DNA of 64,000 nt from CALAGB01 sp963713965 (GTDB lineage Bacteria > Chloroflexota > Chloroflexia > Thermomicrobiales > Thermomicrobiaceae), in contig OY970217.1 in assembly GCA_963713965.1 (NCBI GenBank), positions 1,426,001 through 1,490,000 of the forward strand, written 5' to 3'. Each line of letters begins with the position of its first letter. The first letter of the stretch is position 1. The notes beneath the pieces are model-generated. The model saw only the letters and a list, made by a program, of their open reading frames with translations. It was not told the origin of the DNA and made no database searches. A program made the position numbers and the translations under genes. Positions 62,198 to 64,000 of the stretch are shown here, piece by piece.

Positions 62198-63412
62198 ATC
62201 ACACGCGTTGCCGTCTTCGACCCCTTCTCCGGAGCCAGCGGTGACATGATGTTGGGGGCGTTGGTCGACGCCGGTCTGCCCCTCTCGGCTTTGCGTGATG
62301 GTCTCCAAGCACTCGATCTAACCGGCTATCAACTCGAAAGCGAGCCGGTTGCGCAGCACAGCATCACCGGCACGCGCGTCACGGTCCGTCTCAACGACGC
62401 GTCCGAACAGCCGGCCAGAAGCTGGGCCGACATTCGAACCCTGATCGAATCCTCTCGTCTTGACGCTCGGCCCAAGAAGACAGCGCTGGCCATCTTCTTG
62501 GCGCTGGCCGATGCCGAAGCAGCCGTCCACGGCACATCGCCGGAGGAGGTCCATTTCCACGAGGTGGGGGCGGTCGATTCGATCGTGGACATCGTCGGCG
62601 CGGCCGTCGGGCTCGATCTGCTGGGCATCGAACGCGTTTTCAGTGGGCCGATCAGCCTCGGGCATGGGTTCGTCAACGCGCGCCATGGCCTCCTTCCCGT
62701 GCCGGCGCCCGCCACCGCCGAGCTGCTGGCGACCGGGACCGCGCCGACCCGCATGCTGGACGTCGAGTCGGAGCTCCTTACACCCACCGGCGCCGCCATC
62801 CTGACAACGCTGGCTGAGTTCCGGCGTCCCGCCATGCGCACGTCAGCAGTGGGATACGGATTCGGTCGGCGTGAACTTCCCTGGCCCAACGCGCTACGTC
62901 TCTGGCTCGGCGAGCTCGACGATGAAGACGAATATGACCAGTGGTCGGCGCCGGCCGAGCTCCTGCTCGAGACCAACATCGACGACATGAACCCGGAGTT
63001 CTACGAGCCATTGATCGAGCGGCTCTTCGAAGCGGGTTCGCTCGACGTCTTCCTGACACCCATCACCATGAAGCGCGGACGGCCCGCCACAAAGGTGAGC
63101 GTCATCTGCGCCGCGAACCTGCGTGACGAACTGGACGCCATCCTGATCGAGCATTCCTCCACGCTGGGCGTGCGGGCCATGCCCATCGACCGCACCAAGG
63201 CGGATCGACGCATCGAGCGAGTGGTGACACGATGGGGTGACGTGCGCGTCAAGCTCAAGATCTGGAAGGGGCGCGTCCTGGACGCTTCGCCGGAGTACGC
63301 TGATTGCCTAACCATCACCCGTGAGACGGGTATGCCGATCCGGCACGTCTATGGAGAAGTCTCACGCATCGCCGAGGCATTCGTCGGTCGACGGATCGAC
63401 TCAGACAACTGA
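62198..63412 (+). CDS. larC: nickel-pincer cofactor insertion protein LarC, apparent AUC start
   Basis: A 404-residue LarC, which inserts nickel into the pyridinium-3,5-bisthiocarboxylate mononucleotide cofactor used by lactate racemase-like enzymes. Family features are FDPFSGASGDMMLGALVDAGL at the N-terminus, HFHEVGAVDSIVDIVG, GHGFVNARHGLLPVPAPAT and TNIDDMNPEFYEPLIERLFEAG. The first ATG in frame is 62246, inside SGDMM, which would delete the conserved FDPFSGASGD. Reading back, no ATG, GTG or TTG precedes it, but GAAGGAG (62185-62191) is followed 6 nt later by ATC at 62198, giving (I)TRVAVFDPFSGASGD. An AUC start is therefore proposed. No larB, larE or larA is in the window. Confidence 0.85.
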   Translation: MTRVAVFDPFSGASGDMMLGALVDAGLPLSALRDGLQALDLTGYQLESEPVAQHSITGTRVTVRLNDASEQPARSWADIRTLIESSRLDARPKKTALAIFLALADAEAAVHGTSPEEVHFHEVGAVDSIVDIVGAAVGLDLLGIERVFSGPISLGHGFVNARHGLLPVPAPATAELLATGTAPTRMLDVESELLTPTGAAILTTLAEFRRPAMRTSAVGYGFGRRELPWPNALRLWLGELDDEDEYDQWSAPAELLLETNIDDMNPEFYEPLIERLFEAGSLDVFLTPITMKRGRPATKVSVICAANLRDELDAILIEHSSTLGVRAMPIDRTKADRRIERVVTRWGDVRVKLKIWKGRVLDASPEYADCLTITRETGMPIRHVYGEVSRIAEAFVGRRIDSDN

Positions 63413-63706
63413 CCACATCTCTGGATCCATCCAGATAGCCCGCTCGTGACGGTGCGTAATCTGCGACGATTTCCCCTCGCACGTGTCAACTCGGCACATC
63501 TTGCACGATTTTCTCATTCTATTCTCAGGTAATTGCCAGGTTCGCAGTTTAGGATCGACGTAGATGCCGCACACTCTTGTGACTTTGTGGCCAACTCGCT
63601 GCTGATCGGGACGTTGTCGACGTCGCATTTCATTGGATCGTGCGTGACCGGTTCAGATCAGGAACAATCCGCCGGCAACCGACCGTCATCGCTTCCAGGC
63701 TCGACC

Positions 63707-64000
63707 ATGACGCGCCGTGCCCTGTTCGGCATCGGGCTGACGGTAATGTCCGCAGCGCTCTCCAGTTGCCGGCGTAAGAGCTCCGACCCAACCTCCACCG
63801 CCGTGGCAGCTATTGGTACGCCCACCCCGAACGTGGCACATAACGCCGCGATGAACGTGACGCCCGTCGCCGCGACCACGAAACGCATCGTCTTCCTCGA
63901 TCCCGGTCACGGCGGTGTCGACCAGGGAGCGATTGGCATCAGCGACGACGGAGAGACCGTCATGGAGAAGACGATCACGTTGGCGATTGCCAAGCAAGCG
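63707..64000 (+). CDS. N-acetylmuramoyl-L-alanine amidase, lipoprotein, 3' part outside window
   Basis: An incomplete 98-codon start of an Amidase_3-type cell-wall hydrolase, which cuts the bond between MurNAc and the peptide stem. A signal peptide with a twin-arginine (TRRALFGIGLTVMSAALSSC) ends in a lipobox-like cysteine (C21), then a Thr/Pro/Ala linker and FLDPGHGG with zinc ligand H68, followed by E87 in MEKTITLAI. A GTG at 63644 would add 21 residues before the twin arginine. The gene runs off the window. Confidence 0.8.
   Translation, partial: MTRRALFGIGLTVMSAALSSCRRKSSDPTSTAVAAIGTPTPNVAHNAAMNVTPVAATTKRIVFLDPGHGGVDQGAIGISDDGETVMEKTITLAIAKQA

Overview
The window is high-GC bacterial chromosome, most likely from a Chloroflexota (Thermomicrobia-like) organism. 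This is an inference from several features: the large LuxR-type ATP-binding regulators, the secreted protein with 'QYFERxRFE' repeats, the many long Thr/Pro-linked surface proteins and the overall codon use. There is no rRNA gene to settle it. No tRNA, rRNA or CRISPR array was recognised.

Layout. (1) 1-9.7 kb, metabolic and housekeeping genes: a membrane GT2 glycosyltransferase fused to a GH26-like glycosidase, a convergent secreted glycosidase, an FGGY sugar kinase, a Mn-type superoxide dismutase, a small nuclease-like hypothetical and an amidase. (2) 9.9-25.1 kb: five tandem LAL regulators (AAA-type ATPase, TPR-like region, C-terminal LuxR HTH). Four LAL genes in the window, three of these five plus the sixth, share an extended -10 element TGCTAnACT 64-69 nt before the start. 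The fifth gene is frameshifted. (3) 25.3-28.4 kb: two small membrane-anchored proteins made of different short tandem repeats, an alpha/beta hydrolase, and remnants of a transposase and of a LAL HTH. (4) 28.8-52.4 kb: a complete-looking extracellular contractile injection system (eCIS) locus. It opens with a BTAD/SARP regulator. Cap proteins, an AAA+ ATPase, sheath, two tubes, a DUF4157 protein, LysM/tube-initiator, VgrG-like spike, PAAR tip, gp25, baseplate J and a gpI-like protein follow on the plus strand. The gpI-like protein carries an N-terminal FHA domain, and the next, overlapping gene is a membrane Ser/Thr kinase that also carries an FHA domain. A convergent membrane protein with a beta-propeller and a C39-like peptidase closes the locus. 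(5) 52.7-55.6 kb: a sixth LAL regulator. (6) 55.6-64 kb: an RraA-like protein, nitronate monooxygenase, M48-like membrane peptidase plus partner, rlmN, larC and the start of a cell-wall amidase.

The most unusual part is the injection system. A baseplate subunit is fused to a phosphothreonine-binding domain and translationally coupled to a transmembrane kinase, so assembly or firing may be phosphorylation-controlled. That control is inferred from architecture only. LAL regulators flank the locus on both sides and may control it. A second notable point is larC, whose conserved N-terminus can only be read if translation starts at an AUC codon placed 6 nt after a strong Shine-Dalgarno.
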